Of a stretch of 28,036 nt of DNA, positions 1 through 8,642 are shown in pieces. Both the position numbers and the translations under genes were made by a program. This DNA is from Candidatus Heimdallarchaeota archaeon (lineage in GTDB: Archaea; Asgardarchaeota; Heimdallarchaeia; JABLTI01), in NCBI GenBank assembly GCA_030671945.1, contig DAOVHJ010000002.1, positions 1 to 28,036 on the forward strand. The letters are read 5' to 3'. The notes below the pieces were generated by a model. It made no database searches. It was given only the letters and a program-made list of their open reading frames with translations, and was not told where the DNA came from. Each line of letters opens with the position of its first letter. Within the stretch, counting starts at the first letter, position 1.

Positions 1-1318
1 AATCTTTCTTTTCTTCTTTGTCTTTATCTTCATCTTTGTCAAAATCAATTTGATTTGGAATATCACCAATTAATTCTAATTGTAATTGTAATAGTTTATT
101 CCAAGATTTTGCGTTTTGAATTGCACCAGCTTCAATAAATCCATCAGTTTGATCCACAAGTTGTTCAATAATATCAAATATCTTAGCAACAACTTTTTCT
201 CCAGCTTTTCCTGCTGCAGGTAGGACTTTTTCTTTTGTTTTTTGAATATTGTCTTTGATAATGTCAAGCTCCATAGTTATCTGGTCTTGTTCCTTTGTAC
301 TAAGAGTTGAAAAGGCAATTGGACTTACAGTTAGTGTTTGACGAAGTTTCTTTGAATCTGAAAAGCTTAATCTTGCAGAAATATTTATTTGTTTACTCTC
401 TTCGATAAGATCTTTTGCTTTTACAATACATCGCCATGTTAATGCTACAGAAGCACCTGGTGCTAAATCATTTGCTTTTAATTTACTAAATTCTCTGACA
501 ATAGATACTTCTTTTAGAGGAACCATCTCAAGCTCAATATTATAAGCAGTATCTTCTCCAGAATTTTTTATCATTACTTCAATGTCAAAGGCTTCATCAA
601 CTTTCACTTCACCCTTCATCTTTATATCATATTCAATCACAGGATATTTCTGGGTGGCATTGATGTAATTTTCAACACCTAGAATCGTTCTTTCGATATA
701 AGAAGCGAATTCAGCTAAACCACTATTGGTTAAAGCAGGTATTAGACTTGAATAAACCATAGTTTTAACGTTATTCAATAAACGTATGTCAAGGTTAGTT
801 TTTGCATGTATGAGTTGAATAGGCAAATCCATTAACGAATTTGCAGTGGAGTCATGACGTAGTGCATCGAGTCTTGTTCTTACTTGACTGATTACTTGTT
901 GAGCTTTCTCTTCTTGAGAAACCAGCACAAATAATATTGCCGATGCAGCAAAACATACCCCCGCACCAATAGGCTGTTTCCAAACAATATATTCGTCACC
1001 TGCTAAAGCTAAATCTTGTGCTGCAAGATCAATTGCTTGAGCAGCTTCAGTATCAATACCTAATTTACTGAAAATATCCGCAGCAAATACTAGTGATTTT
1101 GCTGAATTCTTATGAGTTCTATTCTCTCTTTGGAATTTTGACCATTCGAGAAATAATCTGGCGGCTTCAATCCAGGATTCTCTGGCTTTTTTAGCATCAC
1201 CAATTTCCTCATAATGATTAGCCATTTGCTCAGCTTTCTCGACTGCTACTGTATAATCCTTTTCATTAACTGCTGCTCGTATTTCCTCTCTAAGCATTCT
1301 CTCGTTGTTTTCAGACAC
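1..1318 (-). CDS. Helical-repeat (TPR/SNAP-like) plus beta-sandwich protein, C-terminus cut by window edge
   Basis: An open frame of 439 codons runs from a GTG at 1318 off the left end with no stop. The start is supported by GGAGGT seven bases upstream and by an in-frame TAG further upstream; the ATG at 1320 is in another frame. Residues ~1-215 are alpha-helical with TPR-like spacing (NHYEEIGDAKKARESW, then AAQAIDLAAQDLALAGDEY), resembling alpha-SNAP-type solenoids. Residues ~220-330 look like a CARDB/Ig-type beta-sandwich (VDEAFDIEVMIKNSGEDTAY). After that come helices and a run of Asp/Glu/Lys at the truncated end. There is no signal peptide, so it is probably cytosolic, despite a hydrophobic helix near residue 130. 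It is last in a minus-strand series after the PRC and TrmB-like genes. Function is unknown; the domain calls are by eye. Confidence 0.8.
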   Translation of the reverse strand, partial: MSENNERMLREEIRAAVNEKDYTVAVEKAEQMANHYEEIGDAKKARESWIEAARLFLEWSKFQRENRTHKNSAKSLVFAADIFSKLGIDTEAAQAIDLAAQDLALAGDEYIVWKQPIGAGVCFAASAILFVLVSQEEKAQQVISQVRTRLDALRHDSTANSLMDLPIQLIHAKTNLDIRLLNNVKTMVYSSLIPALTNSGLAEFASYIERTILGVENYINATQKYPVIEYDIKMKGEVKVDEAFDIEVMIKNSGEDTAYNIELEMVPLKEVSIVREFSKLKANDLAPGASVALTWRCIVKAKDLIEESKQINISARLSFSDSKKLRQTLTVSPIAFSTLSTKEQDQITMELDIIKDNIQKTKEKVLPAAGKAGEKVVAKIFDIIEQLVDQTDGFIEAGAIQNAKSWNKLLQLQLELIGDIPNQIDFDKDEDKDKEEKKD

Positions 1319-1497
1319 ATTGCTTACCTCCTTATGAAACAGGCGTGGAATAGATTCCCACTGTTCTAAAGGCAAATATGTTCTTATCTAGATATTAATG
1401 GTTAAAATCCCTTTTTAGATGTTTTTTTGTAGGAAAAACTGAAGCTAAGAAAAAAAGTATAGGAAAAAGGAGGAATTTCTCGGTATTAAAAATTGGT

Positions 1498-1839
1498 TTA
1501 ACTCAAATAAGCAGATATTTCTTTAGCAATTTCTTCTCTTAGTCTAGCAACATCACGAATTTCTAGTTCTTCAGCTTGTTTAATTGCTTCTTTCAATTGA
1601 ACTACACCGCCGACTGTAGAAATGGAATCCATTGGTATTTGAAATTCAACATCTAATCCTTTAATTATAACATTAATCTTTGCAGGTGGAAATGTTAACT
1701 TCACATTTCTAACTACACCAATTTTCCTTGCAGATGCATCAATAACCTCTTTACCAATTAATTGACCTGGAATACTTAATTCGTAGAGCTCAGCCATCAT
1801 ACTAGCTGATTCACTGGATTTCTCGTTCTTTCTGGGCAT
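1498..1839 (-). CDS. Small PRC-barrel-like protein
   Basis: This is a 113-residue protein starting at ATG with GGAGG nine bases upstream. Residues ~22-80 match the PRC-barrel pattern: a short strand, then IGKEVIDASARKIGVVRNV, then alternating strands ending in VEFQIPMDSISTVGGVVQL. The rest is an amphipathic helix rich in Glu and Lys. PRC barrels are small beta-barrels that serve as interaction modules. In archaea, stand-alone ones include ribosome-maturation-like proteins and the CdpB cell-division proteins that partner with SepF. Which role applies here cannot be read from the sequence. It lies 126 bases downstream of the TrmB-like gene on the same strand and 179 bases upstream of the partial gene, so co-transcription is possible but not shown. 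A T-rich stretch on the minus strand (1437-1475) could be its terminator. Confidence 0.8.
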   Translation of the reverse strand: MPRKNEKSSESASMMAELYELSIPGQLIGKEVIDASARKIGVVRNVKLTFPPAKINVIIKGLDVEFQIPMDSISTVGGVVQLKEAIKQAEELEIRDVARLREEIAKEISAYLS

Positions 1840-1965
1840 CTTTTATTTCCTCCAACTAACGAATACATAATAAATACTCTATTTTCAATAATCAGTGTTT
1901 TATTACTAATATATAAGCTCTATTGTTATAAGGATGATATATTAAAAAGAATGAAAATAAAAGCT

Positions 1966-3906
1966 TTAAGATTGGAAATCTTGAGCTTTCATTTTAGCAA
2001 AAACGTTTTGATTGGTTAGATCAAAGAATAATTTGAAGAAATTTGGATTTGTTGTATAAAAGGCAATATTTTTTTCCGGATGAATTTTTGGGGCATATAT
2101 TATTTCTTCATTATCTCTTATAGCAATCCAATAATCCATTCCTTTGTAATTCATGGTGCTGACGTTTCCTCGCTTCACTAAGGAAGTGAGTAGTCCTATA
2201 TCTTCTTCTCTGAAATTTGATACAATCTGATAATTAGCTACTTGTGGTTGCTTCTCTATCTCATACAAGTATTCGGTATTAATTGATGGTGAAATCAAGA
2301 TTAGTTCTTCTTTCGTACGAAGAAGCATGTCTCTCATAGATCTTTCAATGCTTTCATTACCGTAAATGAATTCTATTTCCAATTCATCAACAGGCATGAT
2401 TTTTTCTGACATATCAAGCATATCATCAAATGTTTTTTGGGAATTATCTAAAAGATAGATTGTATTTCCTAGTGTGTTCTCAAGTTGAGTTCCAGCATCA
2501 GTTAGTAATTGAGCTATATTCTCAACTTTAGCTGAATTCTCATTGATCACATTCTTAATCAGAGTTTGAATAATGTCCTCCATTTCCACTCTCGAAAGGT
2601 TTAATGCATCTTTTACCTCGAATTTAGCTAGCTCAACACGTTCTTCACTTCTTGCCATACGTTCAGAAATTGAAGCTTTAGCAACTTCATCTTGTTTAAG
2701 CGCTTCTTTTATAATATTCTCACTGAAAAGAACAATATCTTGAGTAATATCTCCCTTCATTTTTTCAAGCTCTTTAAAAGGATCAGTTATTTTTTGATCA
2801 ATGAATCTAGCGGATTCATCACGACTCTCCTCAAGATGATTTGTGACGATATCTAAAACCTCTGGAACTGAACCATCAACCAAGCTATTTACATGTCTGA
2901 CAAATTTAGAAACTTCATCAGAATTATCCTCAAGTAATGTCACCAAGGTCGTTTTCACTTCATTCTGCAAGAAATCAAAGGTTCTAAAGAGTGGTCCTAA
3001 GGAATTATTGATCATTTGTGCAGTATCACTACTAATATCTCCTGGTTTCTCTCGAGCAAGAACAACAACATTTCTGATAAGACCACTGATTAATTCAGCT
3101 GCACTCTCGCGAGCAGAAATATCTTTTTCATCTAAATTTGCACTATAACTAGATGAAGTGGCGAAATTCTTTTTCACAATATTATCTCGCAACTCTGTAA
3201 TTGAATTATTAATATCACCTTTCAATTTCTCCAAACGTTCAGCAACGAGTATTTTGTGGTGAATAGTAGCTTTTTCGAGTTTATCTCGAATATCTCTCGA
3301 GTCAATAACAAGAGAATCTGCGTACTTCGAAATAGCAGACACAAAAGTGTCTTTACTTTTGCTTAAATCATCCGCAAATGCTGGTATAGTTTTCTCTATA
3401 CTCTGAGTTGGCCAAGTAGAAATTGTATTTGCTAAATGGCTAAGTTGGAGATAGCTGTTATCAATCATTTGGTTGATAATTTCCTCTAATCGATCCATTT
3501 TTTTCCATGATTCACTAACGCGGACAGTTTTCTCTCGTTCACAAAAATCTGCAAGACCAGGTACTATTGTTTTAACCTTGGTATCAAATCCGCTTGCTTG
3601 GGTTTGAAAATTATCTCGAATTTTAATTAAGCCTAATTTTACTTGAGAAGTAACTTGAGCATAATTCTTTAGGAATGGTTCCATAGCAATATATCTTGGA
3701 ACCTTGCCTGGAATTTGTTTAATATACCCAATTTCTTCTAGTTGTTTAATTTTAATATAAATTTCAGGTAGTTCCATTTTACTGGCTAAACTAATCTCTC
3801 CAATTGTTGCGCTGCCTAAGCCAAGAACAGTTGAATATACTTTTATTTCCAATTCACTTAAATCTCTGGCACGCAAATAATCAGAACTAACCGCTTTCTT
3901 TGACAT
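1966..3906 (-). CDS. TrmB-like regulator with very long coiled-coil middle
   Basis: A 646-residue protein with start ATG and GAGGA about nine bases upstream. Residues ~10-80 are a winged helix of the TrmB type (LSELEIKVYSTVLGLGSATIG, then a recognition helix and IPGKVPRYIAM wing). Residues ~515-640 match the C-terminal effector region of TrmB proteins, a phospholipase-D-like fold (EELILISPSINTEYLYEIE, then a YWIAIRD strand). TrmB family members are usually 250-350 residues and sense sugars. Here about 430 residues of almost uninterrupted helix and heptad-like coiled coil separate the two ends, with no glycine/proline-rich linker and no membrane segment. It probably binds DNA as an elongated dimer; ligand and targets are unknown. 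It lies between the surface-protein gene and the PRC gene on the same strand. Confidence 0.85.
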   Translation of the reverse strand: MSKKAVSSDYLRARDLSELEIKVYSTVLGLGSATIGEISLASKMELPEIYIKIKQLEEIGYIKQIPGKVPRYIAMEPFLKNYAQVTSQVKLGLIKIRDNFQTQASGFDTKVKTIVPGLADFCEREKTVRVSESWKKMDRLEEIINQMIDNSYLQLSHLANTISTWPTQSIEKTIPAFADDLSKSKDTFVSAISKYADSLVIDSRDIRDKLEKATIHHKILVAERLEKLKGDINNSITELRDNIVKKNFATSSSYSANLDEKDISARESAAELISGLIRNVVVLAREKPGDISSDTAQMINNSLGPLFRTFDFLQNEVKTTLVTLLEDNSDEVSKFVRHVNSLVDGSVPEVLDIVTNHLEESRDESARFIDQKITDPFKELEKMKGDITQDIVLFSENIIKEALKQDEVAKASISERMARSEERVELAKFEVKDALNLSRVEMEDIIQTLIKNVINENSAKVENIAQLLTDAGTQLENTLGNTIYLLDNSQKTFDDMLDMSEKIMPVDELEIEFIYGNESIERSMRDMLLRTKEELILISPSINTEYLYEIEKQPQVANYQIVSNFREEDIGLLTSLVKRGNVSTMNYKGMDYWIAIRDNEEIIYAPKIHPEKNIAFYTTNPNFFKLFFDLTNQNVFAKMKAQDFQS

Positions 3907-3997
3907 CTTTGTAAATCCTCAATAGGAATAATGATTAATTAGCTCAAAATCATTTCGGTAGGGAACAAGAAATGAACAAAAAGGATTTGCAGAAAAT

Positions 3998-4044
3998 AAA
4001 AAAAAATATGTTATGAAAAAAGAGTCAAAAAAAGACTCCTTTTT
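3998..4044 (-). terminator. Hairpin plus T-tract terminator after the surface-protein gene
   Basis: On the minus strand, 21 bases past the stop of the surface-protein gene, a stem forms between GAGTC/GACTC (4022-4026 with 4034-4038) around a loop of seven T. It is extended by an A5/T5 pairing (4016-4020 with 4040-4044) after one mismatch. A run of nine T follows on the transcript (plus-strand A at 3998-4006). The placement fits termination before the TrmB-like gene. Confidence 0.65.
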
Positions 4045-4064
4045 CATGGTGAAAGACTCGAGGA

Positions 4065-7022
4065 TTATCTTTTCTTACCATTAGCTGTGAAGTAAATTAG
4101 AACAGCTACACCAGTAACTGCAATCACACCAGCTCCAATGTAGATGAAGCTCATATTAAAACCACTTTGGAAAAGTAGCGATAAACTATCTGAATATGAA
4201 CCCCAAGAATTTGTGGAACTTTCGCCAGTGTCTATTGGACTATCTTCTGGTAAAATGGAAGATTCTAGAATATTTCTAACGCCACATGCTGCAGCAAAGC
4301 TTTCAGGAGCAGGTGCTTCATTTGTAATTGGTGCGGTGTTTCTTTCCTCATTGATAGCATTGGTATCAGGTAATTCGTATTCACTTCTATAACGTATTTC
4401 TGCGGGTGGTAAGTAAACTTCTCCTGCACTGTTAACTTCAACACTAAATTCAACAATTAAAGTCTCATTCACTGCAAGTGGAACTCCATAAACATCACTA
4501 CGACGCCAATCAATGTCTTCAGATAAAACTGCAAAAGGCATTCCTATAAGGACATCATCGACGAATGTAACCGAATAATCTGTTACTGCTACACCATCAA
4601 TTGTGATATTTACCTCATTCGCTGGGGTGGATGGTTTTAGTAACATACGATTTGTTTCTTCATTTATCGGGAATCTTTGCAACATAATGATGTTTGTGTC
4701 TTCATCGCCAACATTAGTAATGGTATATCTGATTAGTAATTCATCACCAACCTCTGTGACTTCGGGGGTATATCCAAGTAACTCTATAACTACTTCTACT
4801 TCTGGTGTTGGATATGTGGCTTCTTGTCTATCCTCTTTGCCTGCGGGTGGTAAAACTATACCAAAATCCATGCTGCTAGCAACTGCAGGATGACCAACTT
4901 GACCAAAGATGTCGTACTTCGGATGTGCTGCTTCATCACTTGTGTAATTAAACACTGCAAATACTGGATGTAATCCAACATTAGTAATTACTGGCTGCTC
5001 GTGTTGTACTACAATTGTTTCACCAGGCTCAATAAGTGGTATTACACCTTCACTTCCTGGAATAAGATTAACATAAGATAAATCAAAGGTATCTGTAACG
5101 AAAGCATGTCCAAAACTGTAGTTAACATTTGTTGCATTAGCATCACCTACATTTGTTAATTCAAGAGTAAAGGTAGCATTTTCACCAAAACGGTAGATGT
5201 CTTTATCCAGAGTTACTTTCCCAACTAAAACGGCTTCATCATCATAAAGTTGAATGACTAATCCATTAGTTATACCCATGAATTCTATTCCATCAGCATC
5301 TTCGTAAACGAAAGCTGTACCCATTACAGGTTCAAGGAATAAATGTGTCCAAGTCAATTGATCTTCAGGCATATGAAGAGTTGAACCAAGAATTTGTAAA
5401 TAGTCTACAATGGTCATATTTACTACAAAAATTTCGGATTGATTAAATGGATTTTGAACTGGAATATAGATATATTCTGTATCGCTTGGGAAATTATTAA
5501 CGGCAAAACTTAATGTAGTGTTTTCACCTGGATTGAGAATAGGAATTGTTGCATTGAGACCAATGGTATTATCATCTAAATTAACTGTAGTAAAGTTCAT
5601 TGGGTCAAGATTTAAATAAGTTTCATCTTTAAGAATTAAATCATCTATTTCATCCATTTGTTTTTCAGTGAAAACTTGGTTGTTACCAACCCAATCACCT
5701 AATGTTGTATTGAAAAACCATCCACTAATTGTAACAATCTCAGGACCTGAAGCTACAGTATCTGATAGTATATCTGTAACTGTATTGTAATACATAATTT
5801 TGTCAATATTGAAAGTTAATCCTGCCTTAGCAAAAGGTAGTTGAATTCCGAGTGTTTCATTCTTAGCGAATTCTCCATAGACTACCTCAATATCGTATGC
5901 TGGTTCATTACCAACATTCTCAAAAGTGAAATTATACATTAAGTCATCTCCTTCCAGAATCGGAAGATCTGATGCTATTGTCATTTCGCCAATAACTTGA
6001 GGGTAGTATTGAAGATTAGTCAGGTTGAAATCATATTTCACATGTATGTCGGCATACGAATGATCTATTGATATATTGAATAAGGGTAGATCCATTTTTA
6101 CAATCCACTCAAAGTATCCCTTTAAGTGAGGATACTTATTATCTGTGCGAGGAACAACTTCGAGGACCTCTACAACATAAGGAAGTTTCATAGTAATAAT
6201 ACTAGCATCTGCATAAGATGCTCCTTCAATAGGTGAAAAACTTGGCATTATATTAGACAAGTCCATATCAACTTCAGTTCCAGCCTTAACCAACCCGTCT
6301 GGATCAATCCAAGCTGCACTTAGCATAGGTATCCATTCTGTGGTTAAACCTAATGCTGGGAATCGTTGGTGTAATACACCAATTGACATAGCTGTAACTG
6401 GCGATTGTAACAAAACTGATGAAGTTAATCCCTCACCAAATCCATCATTTGGCACATAACTGACGTATTCATCAACAAAGGATGCATAAGCTCCTTCTGA
6501 AACTTGTCCATGATAAACAAACATAGCCATCTGATTGCTGTTATCCCATTCTCCAAAAATTAAATGGAGATTGAAACCATATATGTTTTCCAAAGCACTC
6601 TTGGTGTTAAACGCTGCAACTCTAGCATTTTGAAGAGTCAAACCTCTAAAAACGAGTAATAATGTTGCCCCATCAGGAACATCCCAAAATCTTCTTTGGC
6701 TATGTTGTCTCCAAGCTCTTTGGTTGGAAACGACAAGTTGTAATCCGACAAGATTTGTCAGTGCCGATAAATCAAAAGGTAGATTTATTGTTCCACCTAA
6801 AAGATCCATATTAATTCCCACTGCTGAGCTTCTCATTGGATGAATATTAATTGATTCCACATATCTGGATGAATTATATGTCCGTGGATCATCAATAGCT
6901 TGAATGACCATAGATCCTGTTTCTAAAGTTGAACTTTTTATTTCAGCTGTTGAAACACTTGACATTATAAATATTAATGAGACGAACAAAGCAATTGAGA
7001 GTTTCAAAGTCTTGCTTTTCAT
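4065..7022 (-). CDS. Large secreted, C-terminally membrane-anchored surface protein with CARDB-like repeats
   Basis: About 985 residues. It opens with a signal peptide (a Lys-rich start, a hydrophobic stretch LSIALFVSLIFIMSS, then polar residues). It closes with one transmembrane helix (FIYIGAGVIAVTGVAVLIYF) and a basic tail (NGKKR), so most of it sits outside the cell. Residues ~30-330 are a region I do not recognise. After that come several CARDB/DUF11-like beta-sandwich modules, each marked by a TNVGDE-type motif (ENVGNEPAYDIEV, LTNVGDANATNV, TNVGDEDTN). N-x-S/T sequons are frequent, suggesting glycosylation. A GTG at 7031 is also in frame, but ATG 7022 is preferred: a TATA-like ATTATAAAAA (7050-7041) lies about 24 bases before it, which fits a leaderless transcript. 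A cell-surface or adhesion role is inferred from architecture only. Confidence 0.85.
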   Translation of the reverse strand: MKSKTLKLSIALFVSLIFIMSSVSTAEIKSSTLETGSMVIQAIDDPRTYNSSRYVESINIHPMRSSAVGINMDLLGGTINLPFDLSALTNLVGLQLVVSNQRAWRQHSQRRFWDVPDGATLLLVFRGLTLQNARVAAFNTKSALENIYGFNLHLIFGEWDNSNQMAMFVYHGQVSEGAYASFVDEYVSYVPNDGFGEGLTSSVLLQSPVTAMSIGVLHQRFPALGLTTEWIPMLSAAWIDPDGLVKAGTEVDMDLSNIMPSFSPIEGASYADASIITMKLPYVVEVLEVVPRTDNKYPHLKGYFEWIVKMDLPLFNISIDHSYADIHVKYDFNLTNLQYYPQVIGEMTIASDLPILEGDDLMYNFTFENVGNEPAYDIEVVYGEFAKNETLGIQLPFAKAGLTFNIDKIMYYNTVTDILSDTVASGPEIVTISGWFFNTTLGDWVGNNQVFTEKQMDEIDDLILKDETYLNLDPMNFTTVNLDDNTIGLNATIPILNPGENTTLSFAVNNFPSDTEYIYIPVQNPFNQSEIFVVNMTIVDYLQILGSTLHMPEDQLTWTHLFLEPVMGTAFVYEDADGIEFMGITNGLVIQLYDDEAVLVGKVTLDKDIYRFGENATFTLELTNVGDANATNVNYSFGHAFVTDTFDLSYVNLIPGSEGVIPLIEPGETIVVQHEQPVITNVGLHPVFAVFNYTSDEAAHPKYDIFGQVGHPAVASSMDFGIVLPPAGKEDRQEATYPTPEVEVVIELLGYTPEVTEVGDELLIRYTITNVGDEDTNIIMLQRFPINEETNRMLLKPSTPANEVNITIDGVAVTDYSVTFVDDVLIGMPFAVLSEDIDWRRSDVYGVPLAVNETLIVEFSVEVNSAGEVYLPPAEIRYRSEYELPDTNAINEERNTAPITNEAPAPESFAAACGVRNILESSILPEDSPIDTGESSTNSWGSYSDSLSLLFQSGFNMSFIYIGAGVIAVTGVAVLIYFTANGKKR

Positions 7023-7040
7023 TTTTTTCACTTTTTTTTG

Positions 7041-7050
7041 TTTTTATAAT
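7041..7050 (-). promoter_or_regulatory. TATA box of the surface-protein gene
   Basis: The minus-strand ATTATAAAAA is centred about 24 bases before ATG 7022, the normal distance from an archaeal TATA box to the transcription start. The message would therefore be leaderless. By-eye call. Confidence 0.4.
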
Positions 7051-7120
7051 CTTAAGTTCACGATTAAGTCTATTTACTTAGATAACCATCTTACTATTTA
7101 ATCGTTTATTTTAAGAAATC

Positions 7121-7151
7121 TTGAACCAGCAGTTCAAATTTTCTTGAACTG
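7121..7151. promoter_or_regulatory. Triple TTGAAC/GTTCAA inverted repeat in the divergent promoter region
   Basis: Between the divergent surface-protein and tldD genes, TTGAAC (7121-7126), GTTCAA (7132-7137) and TTGAAC (7144-7149) alternate. The middle copy can pair with either flank: 6 bp with the left, and 8 bp (CAGTTCAA with TTGAACTG) with the right. This could be a double operator for a dimeric repressor or an RNA switch in a long tldD leader. A TATA-like stretch (GTTTATTTTAAG, ~7104-7115) lies just upstream. Confidence 0.35.
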
Positions 7152-7250
7152 ATAAAAATCGATAAAAGTTCGGCACAATAGAAAGATTTTAGTTGAGAAA
7201 AATGGTCATAAGCGATGAATACATGCGACCCAGTGGCACTAGTGGTTTAG

Positions 7251-8642
7251 ATGTTAGATAAAATTAAACACATTTTAGAGAAACATAGTTTTAAAACGGG
7301 AGATTTTGCTGATATCAGATTACAGAAGGGTTCTGGAACTTTAATTACAATACAAAATGGTAGACCTGAACAAATAAATTACGAAAAAGAAATTGGTGTG
7401 GGAATTAGAGCATTAATTGATGGTGGATGGGGTTTTGTATCAATTGTTAGTTTCGACTTAACTGAAATCGAAGAAGCATTACAGAAAGCCATAAAGGTTG
7501 CTCAAGCAACTGCTAAAAAAACAACTGAAAAAGGTATGATGATTGAAGATTTTGCAGTTGTTGGGAAGCATAAAGTAAACTATAAGAAAAATCCTCGAGA
7601 TATATCGATTGAACAAAAGTATGAAGTTGTCCAAGAATATGAAAAAGTTACTCGAGAGTATTCGGATAAAATCGTTTCTACAAATGCATCAATAAAGGAA
7701 TGGTTTCAAAAAGAAATTATAGTGAATACCTTAGGAACCAAAGTAGAAACAGAATATGGAAATCTCAATCTTGCTTGTATGGCTACTTCGAGAGAAGGAG
7801 ATACAATGCAAAATGTGTACAGTGCAATGGGTACTACCAATGGATGGGAGGAAGTCGAAAAACTTAATGTTACAGAAGATGGATTGCAATTAGCGAAAAG
7901 AGCAATTGAGCTTTTGAAAGCCAAAAAACCTCCAAGTGGGAAAATGGATATTGTTATGGATCAATCTTTGGTTGGTGTTTATGTTCACGAATCTTTTGGA
8001 CATGCGGAAGAAGCAGATGCTATTTTAGCAAAGGATTCTATTTTAGAAGGTAAAATGGGAAAGAAAATTGGTTGTGAACTGATCAATATTTATGATGATC
8101 CAACTTTACCTGGTTTACGTGGTAGTTATTTTTATGATTCTGAGGGAACTAAGGCAATAAAAAGAGACTTAGTAAAGGATGGTGTGCAAACTGGTTATTT
8201 GCACTCACTTGAAACGGCTGCAAAAATGGATGCAAAACCAAATGGTGCAGCTCGAGCTATGAATTTTAATTATCGTCCAATTGTACGAATGGGAAATACC
8301 TACATAGATGCTGGAGATTCATCTTTTGAAGAATTGCTTGAATTAATTAAAAACGGTGTTTATCTCGAGAAGTCATATGGTGGCTATGTAGATACTGCAA
8401 AAGGTGAATTCTATTTCTCAGCACAAGGTGGACACATTATAAGAAATGGCGAGCTTGCAGAAGCAATTCAAAATGTCAGCATGAGTGGATTATGCTTAGA
8501 AGTTCTGCAAAGAACTGTTGCTGTAGGGAAAGATCTGCGTTTTGATTTTCCAGGATCTTGTGGTAAACAATCACAATGGGTTCCTGTTCATGCGGGTGGT
8601 CCACCTATAGCTGTAAAGGAAATAGTTGTTGGAGGGCAATGA
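7251..8642 (+). CDS. tldD: TldD, catalytic subunit of the TldD/TldE metalloprotease
   Basis: 463 residues, the usual family length. TldD carries the zinc site of a heterodimeric protease that trims unfolded or modified peptides (microcin B17 maturation and CcdA turnover in E. coli). The HExxxH motif reads HESFGHAEEAD at residues 246-256, with the third ligand, a C-terminal cysteine, at C437 in GSCGK. The N-terminal half has the usual ADIRLQ...GIRA pattern and the C-terminal end GGPPI is typical. ATG 7251 is the first possible start because an in-frame TAG sits directly before it; I see no good Shine-Dalgarno. The gene overlaps tldE by up to 17 bases, so the subunits are translationally linked. 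The natural substrate is unknown; no small modified-peptide gene lies alongside. Confidence 0.93.
   Translation: MLDKIKHILEKHSFKTGDFADIRLQKGSGTLITIQNGRPEQINYEKEIGVGIRALIDGGWGFVSIVSFDLTEIEEALQKAIKVAQATAKKTTEKGMMIEDFAVVGKHKVNYKKNPRDISIEQKYEVVQEYEKVTREYSDKIVSTNASIKEWFQKEIIVNTLGTKVETEYGNLNLACMATSREGDTMQNVYSAMGTTNGWEEVEKLNVTEDGLQLAKRAIELLKAKKPPSGKMDIVMDQSLVGVYVHESFGHAEEADAILAKDSILEGKMGKKIGCELINIYDDPTLPGLRGSYFYDSEGTKAIKRDLVKDGVQTGYLHSLETAAKMDAKPNGAARAMNFNYRPIVRMGNTYIDAGDSSFEELLELIKNGVYLEKSYGGYVDTAKGEFYFSAQGGHIIRNGELAEAIQNVSMSGLCLEVLQRTVAVGKDLRFDFPGSCGKQSQWVPVHAGGPPIAVKEIVVGGQ

Noticed and set aside
76..267. 63-codon minus-strand frame
   Set aside because: It lies in another frame inside the larger open gene that runs off the left edge (1-1318), whose composition and start signal are far better.
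2843..3148. 101-codon plus-strand frame inside the TrmB-like gene
   Set aside because: Antisense to a strong coding frame; no ribosome-binding site, and its Ser/Thr-rich content mirrors the coiled-coil codons.
4603..4893. 96-codon plus-strand frame inside the surface-protein gene
   Set aside because: Antisense shadow of the CARDB-repeat coding sequence; no start signal or protein-like domain.
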